Shown: positions 39,101-52,415 of the stretch, piece by piece
Layout of the letters: each line of letters begins with the position of its first letter
Position numbering within the stretch: position 1 is the first letter of the stretch
Source of the DNA: Gymnogyps californianus
Lineage: Eukaryota; Chordata; Aves; Accipitriformes; Cathartidae
Assembly (NCBI RefSeq): GCF_018139145.2
Contig: NC_059500.1
Coordinates: forward strand, 51,516,663-51,580,662
Direction of reading: 5' to 3'
Length of the DNA stretch: 64,000 nucleotides
The notes under the pieces: generated by a model
Databases searched by the model: none
What the model was told of the DNA's origin: nothing
What the model saw: the letters and a program-made list of their open reading frames with translations, nothing else
Program-made: the position numbers and the translations under genes

Positions 39101-40406
39101 AGACATCTTGTCATTTAACAACATGTACTAAAAAGAAGTCTCCCAAATCTCTTTTGTGTAGTACATAGGAGAAAAAAATCCGTTAGCAACCTCCAAAGAC
39201 TCGCTAAGACTGAGTCTTCTCTTATGCTACATATTAAAAGTTCAGATCTGTTTTAGAGTATTAAGGCACCAGGGAAGAGGCCTATTTAGAAACCAGTATC
39301 TCATTTACACAGAATATTTTGCAGTGGTTGTCCAGATTCTGTGCGAGCCCAGGTGTGACAGGCTAACTGAGCAGCTGACCTTCTCACCAGAGAAAGAAAA
39401 ACGGGTAATGGAAATAAGAGAAATGTACTGAATGGTGATTTTTGCCAGATGTGATGGAAGTCTTACTTGTGTTTGTTGTGACAAAAGAAGAATGTCATGC
39501 ACATGTGCTGTGAGCAGTGCACCCAGAATAGAAGTTTTTTCTGGTTTAAATTTACAGGCAAAGATATTATCTTTATTGTCAATCAGAAGTAATCTATATA
39601 AATCAACTTCCTTCAGAGGGAGGAACATGCATTTTAGAAACTTTCTGTGTAGGATTTCTGCTTTCACCTAGACAAGTAGATCAGTTTCCCCAAAATATTA
39701 ATTATGTGTCCCACCACAATTACCTTCCCCTAGTGAATCTTCTGATTTATTAGTTGCTTCAGTAGGCAAATAGGTTAAGGTAGGAGATGCAAGAAATGTA
39801 CATCATCCTTCCTCTGCTTCACAGACTTTTACCTGGGTAATGTATGGCTATGTTTTATTAAAAACACAAACAAAACCAAACCTGATGCTTGTTTGTCTGA
39901 CCTCAGAAGCAGTCTGGTGGAGATGGCTGTTTCTGTATTTACAATTTACTGTAGCTTCTCTGCTAAGGGAAGGTGAGAAAAGGTGTGCAGCTGAATGTCT
40001 AGCACCTGCGTGTGGCTGGTTCTGCACTCCCAGAGAAGCTGATGTCCTCTATGAGCGAGCCATGCAGAATTTCCCTGAAAAATCTTCTCCAGAACCGATT
40101 TTGGCAAGAGAAGAGGCAAACTGGTCTGTTAAGATGTATTTGTAACCAGGACTAATTTCATTAAATAGGTAAGCTCTGTAAGCCAGTAGCAGCATCTTTG
40201 GATGGATGTCAATAGCTTCCATTGTGAACTCATTATTGTAATGCCAATCACTATTAATAATAATAGTGATAGTTGTATCAGTAGACAAAGTTGAATATTA
40301 CATAATGATAAGCCACTGTTATTCCCTCCCCTGTCCACTTTCACTGCTAGTATACTCATTTATTAGTTAGAATATTCATATATTGTGTAATTTGTTACTA
40401 TTGTGG
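33171..40406 (+). other. Presumed long intron, third part
   Basis: AT-rich, no coding exon recognised. A small repeated unit ACAACGATGATGAC occurs twice near 36,404-36,432. Other open frames, including about 120 codons on the minus strand at 39305-39667, show no domain. Confidence 0.4.
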
Positions 40407-41273
40407 TATAGAATCATAGAATGGTTTGGAGTGGAAGGAACCTTTAAAGGTCATCTAGTCCAACCCCCCTGCAATGAGCAGGGACATCTTCAACTAGATC
40501 AGGTTGCTCAGAGCCCCGACTAACCTGACCTTGAATGTTTCCAGGGATGGGGCATCTACCACCTCTCTGGGCAAACTGTTCCAGTGTTTTACCACCCTCA
40601 TTGTAAAAAATTTCTTCCTTATATCTAATCTGAATCTACCCTCTTTTAGTTTAAAACCATTACCCCTTGTCCTACTGCCACAGGCCCAACTAAAAAGTCT
40701 GTCCCCACCTTTCTTATAAGCCCCCTTTAAGGATTGAAGGGCCACAATAAGGTCTCCCCAGAGCCTTCTCTTCTTCAGGCTGAACAATTCTAACTCTCTC
40801 AGCCTTTCCTCATAGGAGGGGTGTTCCATCCCTCTGATCATTTTTGTGGCCCTCCTCTGGACCTGCTGCAACAGGTCCATGTCTTTCCTGTGCTGAGAAC
40901 TCCAGAGCTGGACGCAGTACTCGAGGTGGGGTCTCACAAGAGCGGAGTAGAGGGGCAGAATTACTTCCCTTGGCCTGCTGCCCACGCTTCTTTTCGTGCA
41001 ACCCAGGATATGGCTGGCTTTCTGGGCTGCAAGTGCACATTGCCTGCTCATGTCCAGCTTTTCAACCACCAATACCCCTAAGTCCTTCTCTGCCTGGCTG
41101 CTCTCAATGCCTTCATCCCCCAGCCTCTGTTGATACCAGAGATTGCCCTGACTCAGGTTCAAGAGCTTGCACTTGGCCTTGTTGAACCTCATGAGGTTCA
41201 CATGGACCCGCTTCTCAAGCTTGTCCAGGTCCCTCTGAATGGCATCCCATCCCTCAGGCATGTCAACCGCACC
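40407..41273 (-). mobile_element. CR1 LINE, 5'-truncated 3' end (867 bp)
   Basis: The left boundary has two reversed 8-bp CR1 terminal units (TATAGAAT, CATAGAAT), and the remainder is the 3' part of CR1 on the minus strand. It is longer than the copy at 24516 and covers the reverse transcriptase from the [12 protein letters not shown] block to the normal C-terminal stop at 40494-40496. The right end breaks at about 41,273, just before the catalytic FADD-containing region would be reached. It therefore lacks the active site, endonuclease and ORF1, and is dead on arrival by truncation. The intact frame suggests a fairly young copy. Confidence 0.96.
40494..41261 (-). pseudogene. CR1 reverse transcriptase, C-terminal remnant (open frame of 255 codons)
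   Basis: The frame runs from a Met inside the CR1 MPEG motif to the natural stop without interruption. Recognisable CR1 blocks in order are [18 protein letters not shown] (thumb start), [80 protein letters not shown] and the terminal GALSNL. The Met is internal to the parent protein, not a true start. The polymerase fingers and palm with the catalytic aspartates are absent, so no activity is expected. It is most likely only passively transcribed, if at all. Confidence 0.93.
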
Positions 41274-44200
41274 ATATTCCTACTGCTGAAATACGCATAG
41301 TTTAAAATGTTAAGACATTTGGTATAATATTTGCTGTGTTAAGTTCTCCATAGGAATGCTCGTCAGGCAAATACTGAGCTCCTGGCTTGAGCACATGAAG
41401 TTCCTTGACTTCAGTGTGAGTTGAGGATGCTTTAGAGCCATGCACAGCTGAGGGTTTATTTGGGGATGAGTAAATATCTCTACAGAACCACAGAAAATCC
41501 AGATCTTATGAAAGATTATCCCACGTCAACTATTTTAACATTTCTGATAATGATATTGCTAATCTTTCTGCATCTGCCAAATTACACAAATCTCCAGGCT
41601 CATAATGTCTAGAGAATTTGAAAATTATTCGTCCCAATAAGGTCTGTGTTACCTTACTTTCTACTCTTGATTTGTAAGTGTTATTTATTTGGTGTTTTTT
41701 AAATAAGTGGTTTAAATTTATTTAAACTATAACATGTCTGATATATTGCTCACCCAATAGTTATTATGTGTAAAATCAATCTACAAAAAGTTTTGCTTCT
41801 CTGTAGTGTTATGTAGTTATTTAAGAAAAAAAGATGAGGTAGGGAGAAATCTTGGAAGCTGAAACAATAACTTTAAATGGAAAAAAGACACTAATTCAAG
41901 CATCTAGCTGTTGATAAAATATTAAACATTTGGATATACTAATTTCAGTAAGGACCTATAGGTGCCACCTGAAGATAGTGGTCAAAGAAGCAGCAGTTGT
42001 GGACCATGTTCTGAGAGGTGATGAACACCGGAATTTGAAATACAAGCCGAGGGGTTAGCCAGAGGTTAGGTAACGACCTTTTTTAATCTAGTGAGCTTCG
42101 TGCCGCTGTTTTCTATATGTAAGTTATTATTTCAAAATGGGAAAAGGTTTACTGTGATACTGGATGCATAGTGCCTTTCTGATGAAGTGAGTAAAAGAGC
42201 AGCTCAGTAGCTACTCTGTTGATACAGTGCGTTGTGTTCGAAGGTAAATACCCAATAAACGTTAAGAAGAGTATCTGTTGAGTTCTCACTGATAACTGCT
42301 AAACAGACAATTACTGTAGGAAGTAATGACTATGCTGGGACAGATTAGTAAACCACAAGTGATTAGTACTTTGTTAAGAAAGTTCCACACTGGTGAATCC
42401 AAAGAATAGATTTATACTGATGTCATGCTGTTTCTTAGATATGTAATGTTAGCTGAAGTACCTAGTGAGAGGCCCACAATGAACATCAGCGTTGGACCAT
42501 GCCAGTAAACAGTCTAGAGCTAATGTATAGTATACATTTATCTAGAATTTCTGATTTGTATTATGCTGTACATTGGTATTATAAAAGTACATAGCTATGA
42601 CAGACTTACTTTTATCACCAGTACTTACAAGGCTTGCGTTTATTTGCAGGAAAACACTGCAAAGTGCATTTTAGCACCTGCATTTAATGTCTCAGAACGG
42701 CAGTCTTCAGCATACTTCAGTTACGTTCATGATATACGCACTGGGTCTTTTAACTTCTGTGGCACATTTCAGTGTGAATTTTACAATGAGCATGGCAAAA
42801 CTGTTGGGAAATAGTGGCAGAATTGCAGACTTGAAGCTTTTACATTGCTGAGAAACAAAAATCAAGTCCTTATTTGTCTCATACTTCACCTCTTATAATG
42901 ACAATTGACCTAACAAACACTATGGATTGAATCCTTTTAAAACCATCAAGAAGTTTTGTTTCCAGTGATGAAATGATTAGGTCCTAAATAATTTGTTGTA
43001 CTAGTGTCACTGAAAATAGCTGTGTACAAGAAAAGAGTATTAATAAAAACCAAAACGCGTTACTTCAAAATGTGAAAAAACATCATGTAGGTAATGTAAC
43101 TGAAATAGTTCAATAATACAGATGAACTAGTTAGTTCTTTCTGCAAATATATTTTCATTTGTGGAAACAAAGACTTTTTTGTGTAATATTACAATGTCTC
43201 TTTTTACATTTCTCACTTCTTTTCCTGGGTTGCGCCCAACAGAAGTTAGAACTCATTAAGATCGAAGTGTATTTATGTCCATCAAAGATTAACTGAACAT
43301 CTTTTCTTAGGTACATACCTTTAGCATATTATAATTTTTATTTTTCAATTTCAGGTAATTCTTACTTATAAAACGTCTGCTAAAAAACTGACTCACATAG
43401 TTAAAAAATTAAATATAAGCAACAAAGGGATTTTCTTTATTCCTGAAACTGCAATTCATACCACTTTTCTGTCAAATCTTTACTGGTTTATTAGATGTAA
43501 CAACTTTATTAAATGTATTTTGTTAAATTATTTCTTTATGTGCTTCAGTAATGTATGAAAATGTTGCTGCCATGTAAATGTAAAGCATGTGTCACTGGCA
43601 CTCTTTTTTCCTAGAATACTTACTTGAAAGTAGAGGAGTTTAAGAAAGAAGTATATGGCAATCATGAATCCCAAGTTTTACACACTGAAAAGCTGTAGAA
43701 GACACTGTACAAATACAAACTGTGATCGTATAGATTTTGATGGACTTCTTGGGCTGTGCTCTCCCTAGATTTGTTCACTTCACAGGCACAGTAGTCATGT
43801 ATGTAGGGATCCATGTCAGAATTTAAACCTATTTTTTGAAAAGTTATGTGATCAGCCCTTAAGAGGAAAATAAAAAAATTTAGAAGTGTGATCAGAGTGC
43901 AGTCAGTGTAACAGGACCTCAGTGTATGCAATGCGTTAGGTGTAATAACTAGTAATGTCTTCTTATTCCACTTATCACTAGGGTTGATGTGACCTAAGGG
44001 GATCCCACTTTTGCAATAAGGGAGTATTGAGATGTAGACTTTGAATGCCTCTTGGTATCCTGAAGTATTTTCTTGTCCTAGATTAAGCTTAAATGCCTCC
44101 CGAGATTTCAGTTTTTCTTTGATCTACAGGTCTGCTTGGGTAAAATCAGACATTCTGTCCCATCTACCAACTCCTCATGATACCAGTTCTCCTCCTGAGA

Positions 44201-47200
44201 ACTGCTTTTCATGAGCAGTTCTATACCTTTGTATGGTATAAATAGTGTTAACCAGTAGCAGTACCTAACTTTCAACTGTTTGTTTTTTTCTTATGTCATC
44301 AATGTGCACATGTCCAGAGTTTTCTGGTTGTCTTCAGATTTAGGAAAAAAAAAAAAGACTGCAAGCTTAAATTGTGAGAGGAAAGTGGCAGGTTAGAAAA
44401 TGTTGATTCATTGACTTGCCACCAAAACAGACCATTTTGCTATCACTGTTGGTGGTAATGTCCAAATATTTTCAGTAAAGTGGCAGCTTCTACTGTATGG
44501 ATCAGAAATAAAGGTACTGTGATAGTGCAGTGATATTGCTTCAAATATTTCTTTAGAATTGTAATGTAGTTTTCTGTTTCTTAATATTAAAAATATGAAC
44601 CCAACAAAATGAACCCAAAACTTGTTGTTCTAGCTTTTTTTTTAATCAGAGAAACAGTGCTAACAAAATAAAAGCAGAGTAAGCCAGAAACTGGCTGTTG
44701 TTGAATACGTATCTTCTCTACAGCTCCTGTCAGAAAACCAACCATTTTCTGGTACTAGGAGTAGTACTAGTACTTTGCTGTTGTTTACTGGCTTTTGTTA
44801 GAAACTCTCAAAGCCCATAAAAATCTGGTTTTTTTGAACAGCTATGAAAGATGAACACAAAAGGTTCCTCATCAAACAGATGAGAAAGATGGCACATACG
44901 TGGAACAACAGCTGTTTCATACAACCATCTCTTATCTAGGACATGAAAATATCTGTGTGGAATATCAGTGATTCTGTGAAAGAGCCAGTAATAGCAACTG
45001 AGCTCTTTTCTCCATTTCTTTTCACAGGCCCACAAAAAAACTGTTTTGCCAATGAGAATAAGAACTATTAGAACTGTGAAGTCACGTGAAGTCGTGTGAA
45101 AGATAGACTTTGAGTGAACTGAATACGTAGGAATGTGGCAGACAGGAGCATTACCACAGAAAATTTCCAAAATTCAACTGAGCTCTCAGAGAAGATCGGT
45201 CTCCGCAGACACTTGTATTTATTTTTTTACCTTTAAAACTAGTGAGCTTTGAAGGTGGATGGCACCAGACAAATTCTGCCTCCAAGAGTTCAGTACCATT
45301 CCAATCCCTAAAATGAGTGGGTATTAAAGCAGTTTTTATAATGGTTGTAATATTTTATGTGGTTGAAATATTTCTTTTCTGAACCTAACTTTCCATCTGT
45401 TCTCTGCTTTTCAAAAAAGCTGCCTAATAACACATATGCAAAAATAATTAGTAAAATAAACAGTGCGAACAAAAAAGAAAACAAAAAGCAACCTCAGGCA
45501 CAGAAAATTAATTTTAAGCCTCTTCTTATTTGTACAACAAATAAAGGAATCTGTCTACTGCATAGACATAGTAAAACTAATGATTTTAAGACAACCTTCT
45601 ATTTGTGGATTTAAGTCATGGTGAGACTTAGTAAAATGAAGTCTCTTGACTATGCAAATTTTACAGATGCGTTTAATATGTTACTCATCTTTACTTATCA
45701 TGGAGGATGTTTGTATTCCTTCAAAAAACTTCAAGATTATGTGTTGCTGAGGAGACTGTGTCAGCACAAGCTTTAATTGATGTTATTGATGAAGTGGTGT
45801 TGAAGTCAAAGATCTGAAATCTAAGCTATGAATGTGAAGAGCATTAAAATGCATAATGATCTGTAGTTGGATCATGGATGATCCAATGGCTGAACAACAG
45901 CCTTTGATGGTTTTTGATGAATTATTTTAAGAGTTAATCTTTTTTGCCTAGCAATCAGAAAGCAACTGTATTTTTTGTACTTTGGTGAACCCAGTTGGTT
46001 CTTGATGGCTTTTTGTGTTTATCATTGTGAAGTGGGCTAGAACATCTGCCAAGATCTTGTATTTGAATATTAGTTTGAAAGTGGAGTCAAAAGGCTTGTG
46101 AGTTTATTAATGGAGGTTTCTATACCCTGCTTTTCTGAGTCACTGTACAATTTGATGGAATAAAAAGTAGCTGTGTATACCTTGTTTGGATTTCTTTTAA
46201 AAGGAGCAAGTGTATATGTGAGGTAATTTATATTAACTTACTAAACTGGTTAGACAGAACTTTACAGTGATCACATTAAAGTCAGAATTAGGATTCAATA
46301 AATAAATCAATATCTTAAAATTATCAACCTACCAAATTAATAGAACAAGTTATCTAATGAAACTGTAAGGTCAACACTAAAATAAACTATTTCTTATTAG
46401 TCTTGTCTTCAGTAAAAGTAAGAGCCAACTCCCTTTTGAGCCAAGTCTGTAGCTTGTGCTGTATCATATAATGAATAACCTAGCTAGTGAAGAACAAAGT
46501 GCAATAGCCTCCGTTGGATGTGACATGTTTCTGCACTGCTACCCTTAGTCTATAGCAGTTCCTCTAAAGTGGAGAGAAATGCTATCCTCTATATCATGAT
46601 TTGTATCTGAGTCATATGAAGAAATGTCTGAAACTGGTCAGCTAATTACACTTTTGAAGTATGTGTTTGTTTCCAACACAGGGGAGCCTACAGAGACTGG
46701 CAAAGTGGATCCTATAGATGTCTGTAGTTAGACAACATGAATCCTATTCTTCAGTGTACATTTTGATCTTAAACTCTTGCCAAGTTGAATTGCTCTAATT
46801 GGTAATTATTGTGCCATTTTTAACATGAAGGGATTAAATGAAGAGGATGCTAGAAGAGATCAAAGAAGAGTGAATCTGTGGAAAGATGAGACATCTGGTA
46901 CGATAAATTTCAAGACACTTAATATAGTGATGGCAAGAAACTACCTACAGGCTTACCCTCTCCAAAAACAGAGCCTTGGAATCAAAAAAGGTCTTAAAAC
47001 TTAAAAAAGATCCTTCAGGAGAGTAGGGGAGACTGCTCTGTTGGCTCACAGACAAGAACATATGGACTTAGATAAAGACCTCTAAAGACCAACTGAAGAC
47101 TGGTGCAAGTAACAGTGAAGATGTAATGGTACAAATGGACGTAACACACGTGTTGTGTTGTGATACCGATGCTGATGCTATTGAAGAAATAATATAAACA

Positions 47201-47259
47201 CCAGTAGATCACTGGGATAGAATGGTACGTGCCCAGGAATTCTAGCACAGGGTTGAAGC
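41274..47259 (+). other. Presumed long intron, fourth part
   Basis: AT-rich, no coding exon recognised. A 9-bp inverted repeat (AGAACTGCT and AGCAGTTCT around a 7-base loop) lies at 44198-44222. The sequence at about 46,850-47,259 may already belong to the decayed CR1-like element on its right, but the similarity is too weak to set a boundary. Confidence 0.4.
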
Positions 47260-48560
47260 AACTTAATTGCTAACAAGGGCATGTAAAACTGCCTTGGTAC
47301 TTGAGAATTGTGAGATGGGAAATGTGTTGCCAGTTTTCAGAAAGATGTTCCAGGGAGATACCTATGGATCTGTATGCCTGACATCTCTACTGGGCAAAGG
47401 ACTGAACGTTATTGTGAAGGATACAATTATTGAACATGGGATAAATATAATCTACCTGAAAAGGAATAAGCTTGCTTTGAAGAGAAGTCTCACTTTAAAT
47501 TCCTTTCAAGTGTTTTGAAGGAGTCAGGGAATATATAAATAAGTTGCTGTAGACTACCTGGATTCCCAAAAGGGCTTTTTAAAGAATTTCAACATCCATG
47601 GAGTAAAAGGGAAGGTCTGGTATGGATAAATAATTCATGGCATAAAGGATAAGTTCTTGCAGTGTGGGAAGCCACCATGGTAGTTCTGCAGATATTAACA
47701 TATTCATTCATAAAAGCACCAGAAAAGAAGATTGACCCAGTGAGGTGAGAAAGTTTGCTGATAGTACAAAGCTACTGAATGTAAAAAGGGTGAGGGGTGA
47801 CTGTGAAGAATAACAGAAGAACCTTAAAAAATTGAGTGACTGGCCAATAATATGGCAGGTGAAATTCAGTGCCATCAAATATGAACTGAGGCATAACAGA
47901 GATGATAATAGTTTCACATATTAAGTGGCGGGTTCAGTGCATCATTACTACTCAGGAAAAAGGCTTTGAAGTTGAGATAGATACTTCATGGAAACAACAG
48001 ATCAATGCTTGACAGCAGTCAAAGAAACAAGTGACATATTAGGAAGGATTAGAAAAGGATCAAAGAACACAACAGTGAATATGATTTATACCACTGCATA
48101 AATCCATGGTTTGCCACAGCTTGAAGACTATGTGAGGAGTTCTGGTTGCTTGTTTCGAAAAAGAATGTGCAAGAATTGGAGAAAAAGATTCAGAGAAAAG
48201 CAACATGGATAATCAAAAGTATGGACTGCACCTAGTATTTTATGTACAGCTGCAGGTACTAGGACTCATCAGCTTAGAAAACAGATGACTAAAAGGGATA
48301 GAAAAAGTCTGCAGAATCATGAGCAAAAGGGATTAGACTGCTCACTGCCTCTTCCATTGCAACAAGCAGGGTTTGTTGAATGCAAAGTATGTGGAAACTG
48401 GTTTAAAACAAAAGGATGTAGTTCCTCATGCAAAAGATGATAGACTTCTAGAAGTCTTTGTGTGTACATTGTGCAAATTGCATGTGTTGCATGTGTTGCA
48501 ATTGATGCTGTGAGTGCAAAATGTTTACATATATTTGAGTAGAGAATGAACAAGAACTTG
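47260..48560 (+). repeat. Ancient, decayed CR1-like LINE reverse transcriptase
   Basis: Translating the plus strand in shifting frames gives a series of reverse-transcriptase blocks in the correct order. They are NVLPVFRK and VCLTSLLGK (about 47,320-47,400), YLD..KGF (about 47,555), HGVKGKV (about 47,600), KFADSTKL with FADD changed (about 47,750), a DW..WQVKFSAIK thumb-like block (about 47,840-47,880), LGRIRKGSKN (about 48,040), LPQLEDYV (about 48,115) and LGLISLENR (about 48,260). CR1 and L3-type elements share this layout. Many frame changes and stops show it is far older than the other CR1 copies, and it lies in the opposite orientation. The boundaries are approximate. Identification is by remembered motifs. 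Confidence 0.75.
48442..48457. other. 16-bp perfect palindrome
   Basis: AGACTTCTAGAAGTCT equals its own reverse complement. It lies near the end of the old CR1-like element. No function is apparent. Confidence 0.7.
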
Positions 48561-49949
48561 GAGGAGAGATTAACTGGAGTTTACTGCATAATTCACATCA
48601 CACTCAGGAAGTCCCATAAACTGAAAATACTTGTGGGCCGGGAAAACATTATGGGATAGCATCAGAAATGTGCTATTCTTACTCTTTCCAAGGCATACTT
48701 TTATGGCTATTGCTAGAGTGCGGATACTGTGCTAGCTGCACTCTTTATCCACGTTGATCTGATTGAATATTGCTGTTTTGAAAATTCATAAAACAAAGCA
48801 TGGTCTATTCTGAAGAAGTTTCTCTTAAGTCACTAATCATCCCATCATAGTTTTCAGGAAGAAACAAGTATGTGTTACAAGTGTTTGTAGAGTTAACTGA
48901 CCACAACTGGGGAGCTGCAGGCTGCAGCCCGAAGATCCCATCTAAGTGAATGGATAGCAGAACTCTTTGCAGTTTTTGATGCAAAAAGTCCGACCAATCG
49001 CCTGAATGTTTTACAGAAGCAAAGCAAAAACTGTTCTGAGGTTTTCTTTACCTGGCACTGTGGTAGAGAAGCTGGCTTTACTTTTTCTTATAGTTACAGC
49101 TGCTGTCCTGGAGGCCATAAGAGAGATGGTATAGGAGGTAATGTGGCTTAATGCCATATTAGGATTCTCACCACAGAGGGACTAATTTCTTTAGGGTTGG
49201 TTTTGCATCTTTCTGGCTGTTATATGCCAGAAATGGCTAGCTGTCTTTAATTGCTGGCATTTATGATACACTATAGTTGCCACTGAAGCTGCAGCTTATG
49301 TAAAAAGCAAACAAATAATACTATGACTGACTGTGATTTTTAGAATTCATACATCATGTTCACCCTTTTGCTTCTTTATCTTTGTGAACTATTTTCTAGC
49401 TCATATTCTGAAGAGATTCTGTATAATGCAGTTGTCTTTGATTTTTCCAGAAACAGCTCATTAACCATTTAATTGATATCTTGACCTCCCAATTGACTTT
49501 CTAATTGATGTTTCCTTTCACTGCACCTGTTCAACAATTCATTTTTATGTGCTTATTATATTGTAACAGGTTGTCTTATCTATAGCTACGTATATATTTT
49601 ATTAATACATATGGTGCTTGGCATTTTAAATCACCTGCATGTTCATTTCTGAATCACTTTTTTTTCTCCTTATTCAGTATACTATTCTGAACTAGAAGGG
49701 GAAAGATTAAGGTAAATAAAACATGATGCAGTTCTTATTTTCCCTTTTTTTTTGTAGCCCAGTGACAGGCATCAGTAGGATACTATGATAATACTGTAAT
49801 TCTGAATGCAAATCTTCCAAGCTGTATCAATGTCATTGCTATATTTACTGTAACAGTGTTGTATCATACTGTATGCTGACCAGGCTTGTATGCCTTTGAA
49901 TATTGTTTTTCCTTTCCATGCCCTTAAAGCCTATCATTTATGCCTCCAT
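48561..49949 (+). other. Presumed long intron, fifth part
   Basis: AT-rich, non-coding. No exon or repeat was recognised between the old CR1-like element and the GC-richer block. Confidence 0.4.
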
Positions 49950-50760
49950 TGGGGAGGGAGTAAAACTGGGAATGAGGGAGCAGTAAGGGCAGATAGAGGA
50001 GTCTGTGAGAGGAGTTGGGACATGAGCATCACAGCAGGGCAGAGGCGAGGGTGCTGTCGCACGATACCTGAGCCAGGTGAAGGGAACAGGTCTATGATGG
50101 TGGCTGGGGTCAGCTAGCAGTCCGTGGTAATGGAGCAAGTCCAAGATCAAGCCAGAAAGTAAAGCCCATGAGTCAGGGTCAAAGTCCTAGTGGGATGTGT
50201 GACCAGGCACAGGCAGGGCTGGAGGCTCAGGCAAGGACAAGGGGATGAGCCTGTGCTTAAAAACAGCTCCTAAATGAATAGGGGGTATGCCCCCATTGAG
50301 GCTGTCTGACGCAGAGCTGGACACCTGCATTATAGCTGGCTCTGAGCACAGAAGCCAAGTTCCAGGAGGACCAGGATGCACGCAGGGCTCTGACACTCCT
50401 ACCCTTCCTTCCCATTTCTGTTCCTGTTCCCCTTCTGCTCGCGCTTTCCCTTCCCCTCTGCTCTCCTTCTCCTTCCCTTGCTCTTTCCCTTTTCACTTCC
50501 CTTGCCCTGCCCTTCTTTCCCCTGAAAGAGTAGGTGTAGAGCAGAGTGGACACACAGCTAGAGGTAGTGAGAGTCTGTGGGGACAGGACTGGGTGTCCAG
50601 GGCAGTGTGCTAGCTTTACAGGAGTGCACCTCCATGCAGCAGCTTTCAGCTATGGGGTTTACAATCACGTCCCAGGTATCTGAGGAACAGGATGGCACTG
50701 AAGGGAGAAAGAGTGATCTCCTGTATCCCCGAGACCCACTGAACCCCTTCCAAAAGATTT
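49950..50760. repeat. GC-richer block, possible unidentified dispersed repeat
   Basis: About 800 bases differ clearly from the AT-rich flanks. They are rich in CAG, AGG, GGTC and GTCAGG words, with several CpG. A strongly pyrimidine-rich stretch of CCCTT-like units lies at about 50,398-50,521. The text around 50,165-50,400 resembles a dispersed element I have a vague memory of from reptile or bird DNA, but I cannot name it. No terminal repeats or target-site duplication were found. Open frames on both strands (up to about 108 codons) show no domain. Confidence 0.4.
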
Positions 50761-51820
50761 AATAACATTCATATGTTTAATGTTATAATGGTTGTTTCAA
50801 TGTCAGAATAGAAATGGTATCGATTGTAACTATATAGTTCACTGTGTATTTTTATATCATTCTTTATTTACATTGTGTGCAGGCTAAATAAAAAAAATGA
50901 AGGAACAAAAAAGTGTAAATGTAAACAAGAACCAAAGGCAATCATGCAGTTTGCGAAACAACATATATCACAGAAGCCTGCTTTTGCCAAAGATGTATTT
51001 TGTAGGACATCCCTATAAATGTGTCCTCTTCATAAGTCCACACTCATCCCTCACAGGAACATTAGACTTCACCAAACTCAGTTATCATTTACTCTTGAGT
51101 GCCTCAGGGTGCTATAGTTGTTCAATAAATTTCCAGGCATTGTGACTGAAAAAAGCTATTATGAAAATTTTTCTGTTTTGGTATTAGAGTAATATTTTAA
51201 GATTCTGTATCTGCTCCATTGAAAAATTCTCCAAAGCATGCAGAAATTCATGAAAAATTGCTGCTTTTTTTGTCAATCCTGAAAAATGTTGACAATTTCT
51301 TTTAATGGTACTACAGTCTAGCAGTATCTGTGCTGAAAAAATAAAACTTATCTTTGATTCTAGGTGTAGGCTGGGTTGGTGGATGTCTCAGTCTGTAACA
51401 CCCAGCTGATTGCATTTATTTCCCATGGAAATAAGGGGTGACTGTTCTATAATAGAGTTGTAGTAAGTTTGAATTGCAGTTGTTGTTTCAACTTCATTCA
51501 GTATTTATATTTCAAGCTGGAAGGCAATGTTTTCTTGAGGACTGTGCTGAATCACTGTCCCTTTATACTTTTTGCACATTTTCACCAAGAATTTAGGTTC
51601 AGTATTCTTTCAAATTACAAATAATTTGCCTCCTAATTTGTGACATACACTTACTACTAGAGGCAAAAGTAATATGATTGTCCTATTAAGATCATGAGTT
51701 CAAAAGGATAATCTTGCATTGGCACATTTCAACACTGCAAACTATCAATGCTATTTGTACAACAAATTCTTCATTCTTGTCATAAAATGGTTAGGTGAAA
51801 ATGGCCAGATAGTATTCTGG
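50761..51820 (+). other. Presumed long intron, sixth part
   Basis: AT-rich, non-coding. No exon or repeat was recognised before the second LTR. Confidence 0.4.
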
Positions 51821-51825
51821 CATCT
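51821..51825. repeat. Target-site duplication, left (CATCT)
   Basis: CATCT directly before the LTR is repeated exactly at 52416-52420. Confidence 0.85.
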
Positions 51826-52415
51826 TGTACTGGTTTTGGCTGGGATAGAGTTAAATTTCTTCATAGTAGCTTGCATGCGGCTATGTTTTGGATTTGTGAT
51901 GAAAACAGTGTTAATAAATAACAAGGGGGATGTTTTGGTTACTGCTGAGCAGTGCTTACACAGCGTCAAGGCCTTTTCTGCTCCTCAGGCTGCCCTGCCA
52001 GCAAGTCGGTTGGAGGTGCACAAAAAGCTCGGAGGGGACGCAGTTGGGACAGCTGACCCCAACTGACCAAAGAGATATTCCATACCATATGACATTGTGC
52101 TCAGCAATAAAACTGGGGGGGGTGGAGGTTGGTTGGGGCTGCCGATGCTTGGGGACTGGCTGGGCATTGGCAGGTTGGTGATAGGCAGTTGTTTTCTTTT
52201 GCATCACTTGTTTTTCTTGGGTTTTATTTTCCCCTGTCTTTGTTGTGTGTTTTTTTCCTTACAATTTGTTGGGGTTTTTTTAATTATTAAATGTCTTTAT
52301 CTCAACCCACAAGTTTTCTCACTTTTACCATTCTGATTCTCCCCCCATCCAACTGGGGGAGAGTGAGTGAGTGGCTGTGTGGTGCTTAGTTGCTGGCCGG
52401 GGTTAAACCACGACA
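51826..52415 (+). mobile_element. Solo LTR of the same ERVL-like family, copy 2
   Basis: This 590-bp LTR begins TGTACTGG and ends CCACGACA, and is flanked by an exact 5-bp duplication (CATCT). It shares the GGCTGGGATAGAGTTAA-type start, the GATATTCCATACCA block, the CTTATCTCAACCC-like block and the GGGGTTAAACCACGACA end with copy 1. The ATTAAA signal is kept (52286-52291), but the TATA-type box has decayed to CAATAAAA. Many point differences from copy 1 and different target duplications show two independent insertions. No viral gene remains. Confidence 0.9.

Noticed and set aside
40504..41185. Plus-strand open frames across the CR1 copy at 40407
   Set aside because: They are antisense shadows of the intact minus-strand reverse-transcriptase frame.
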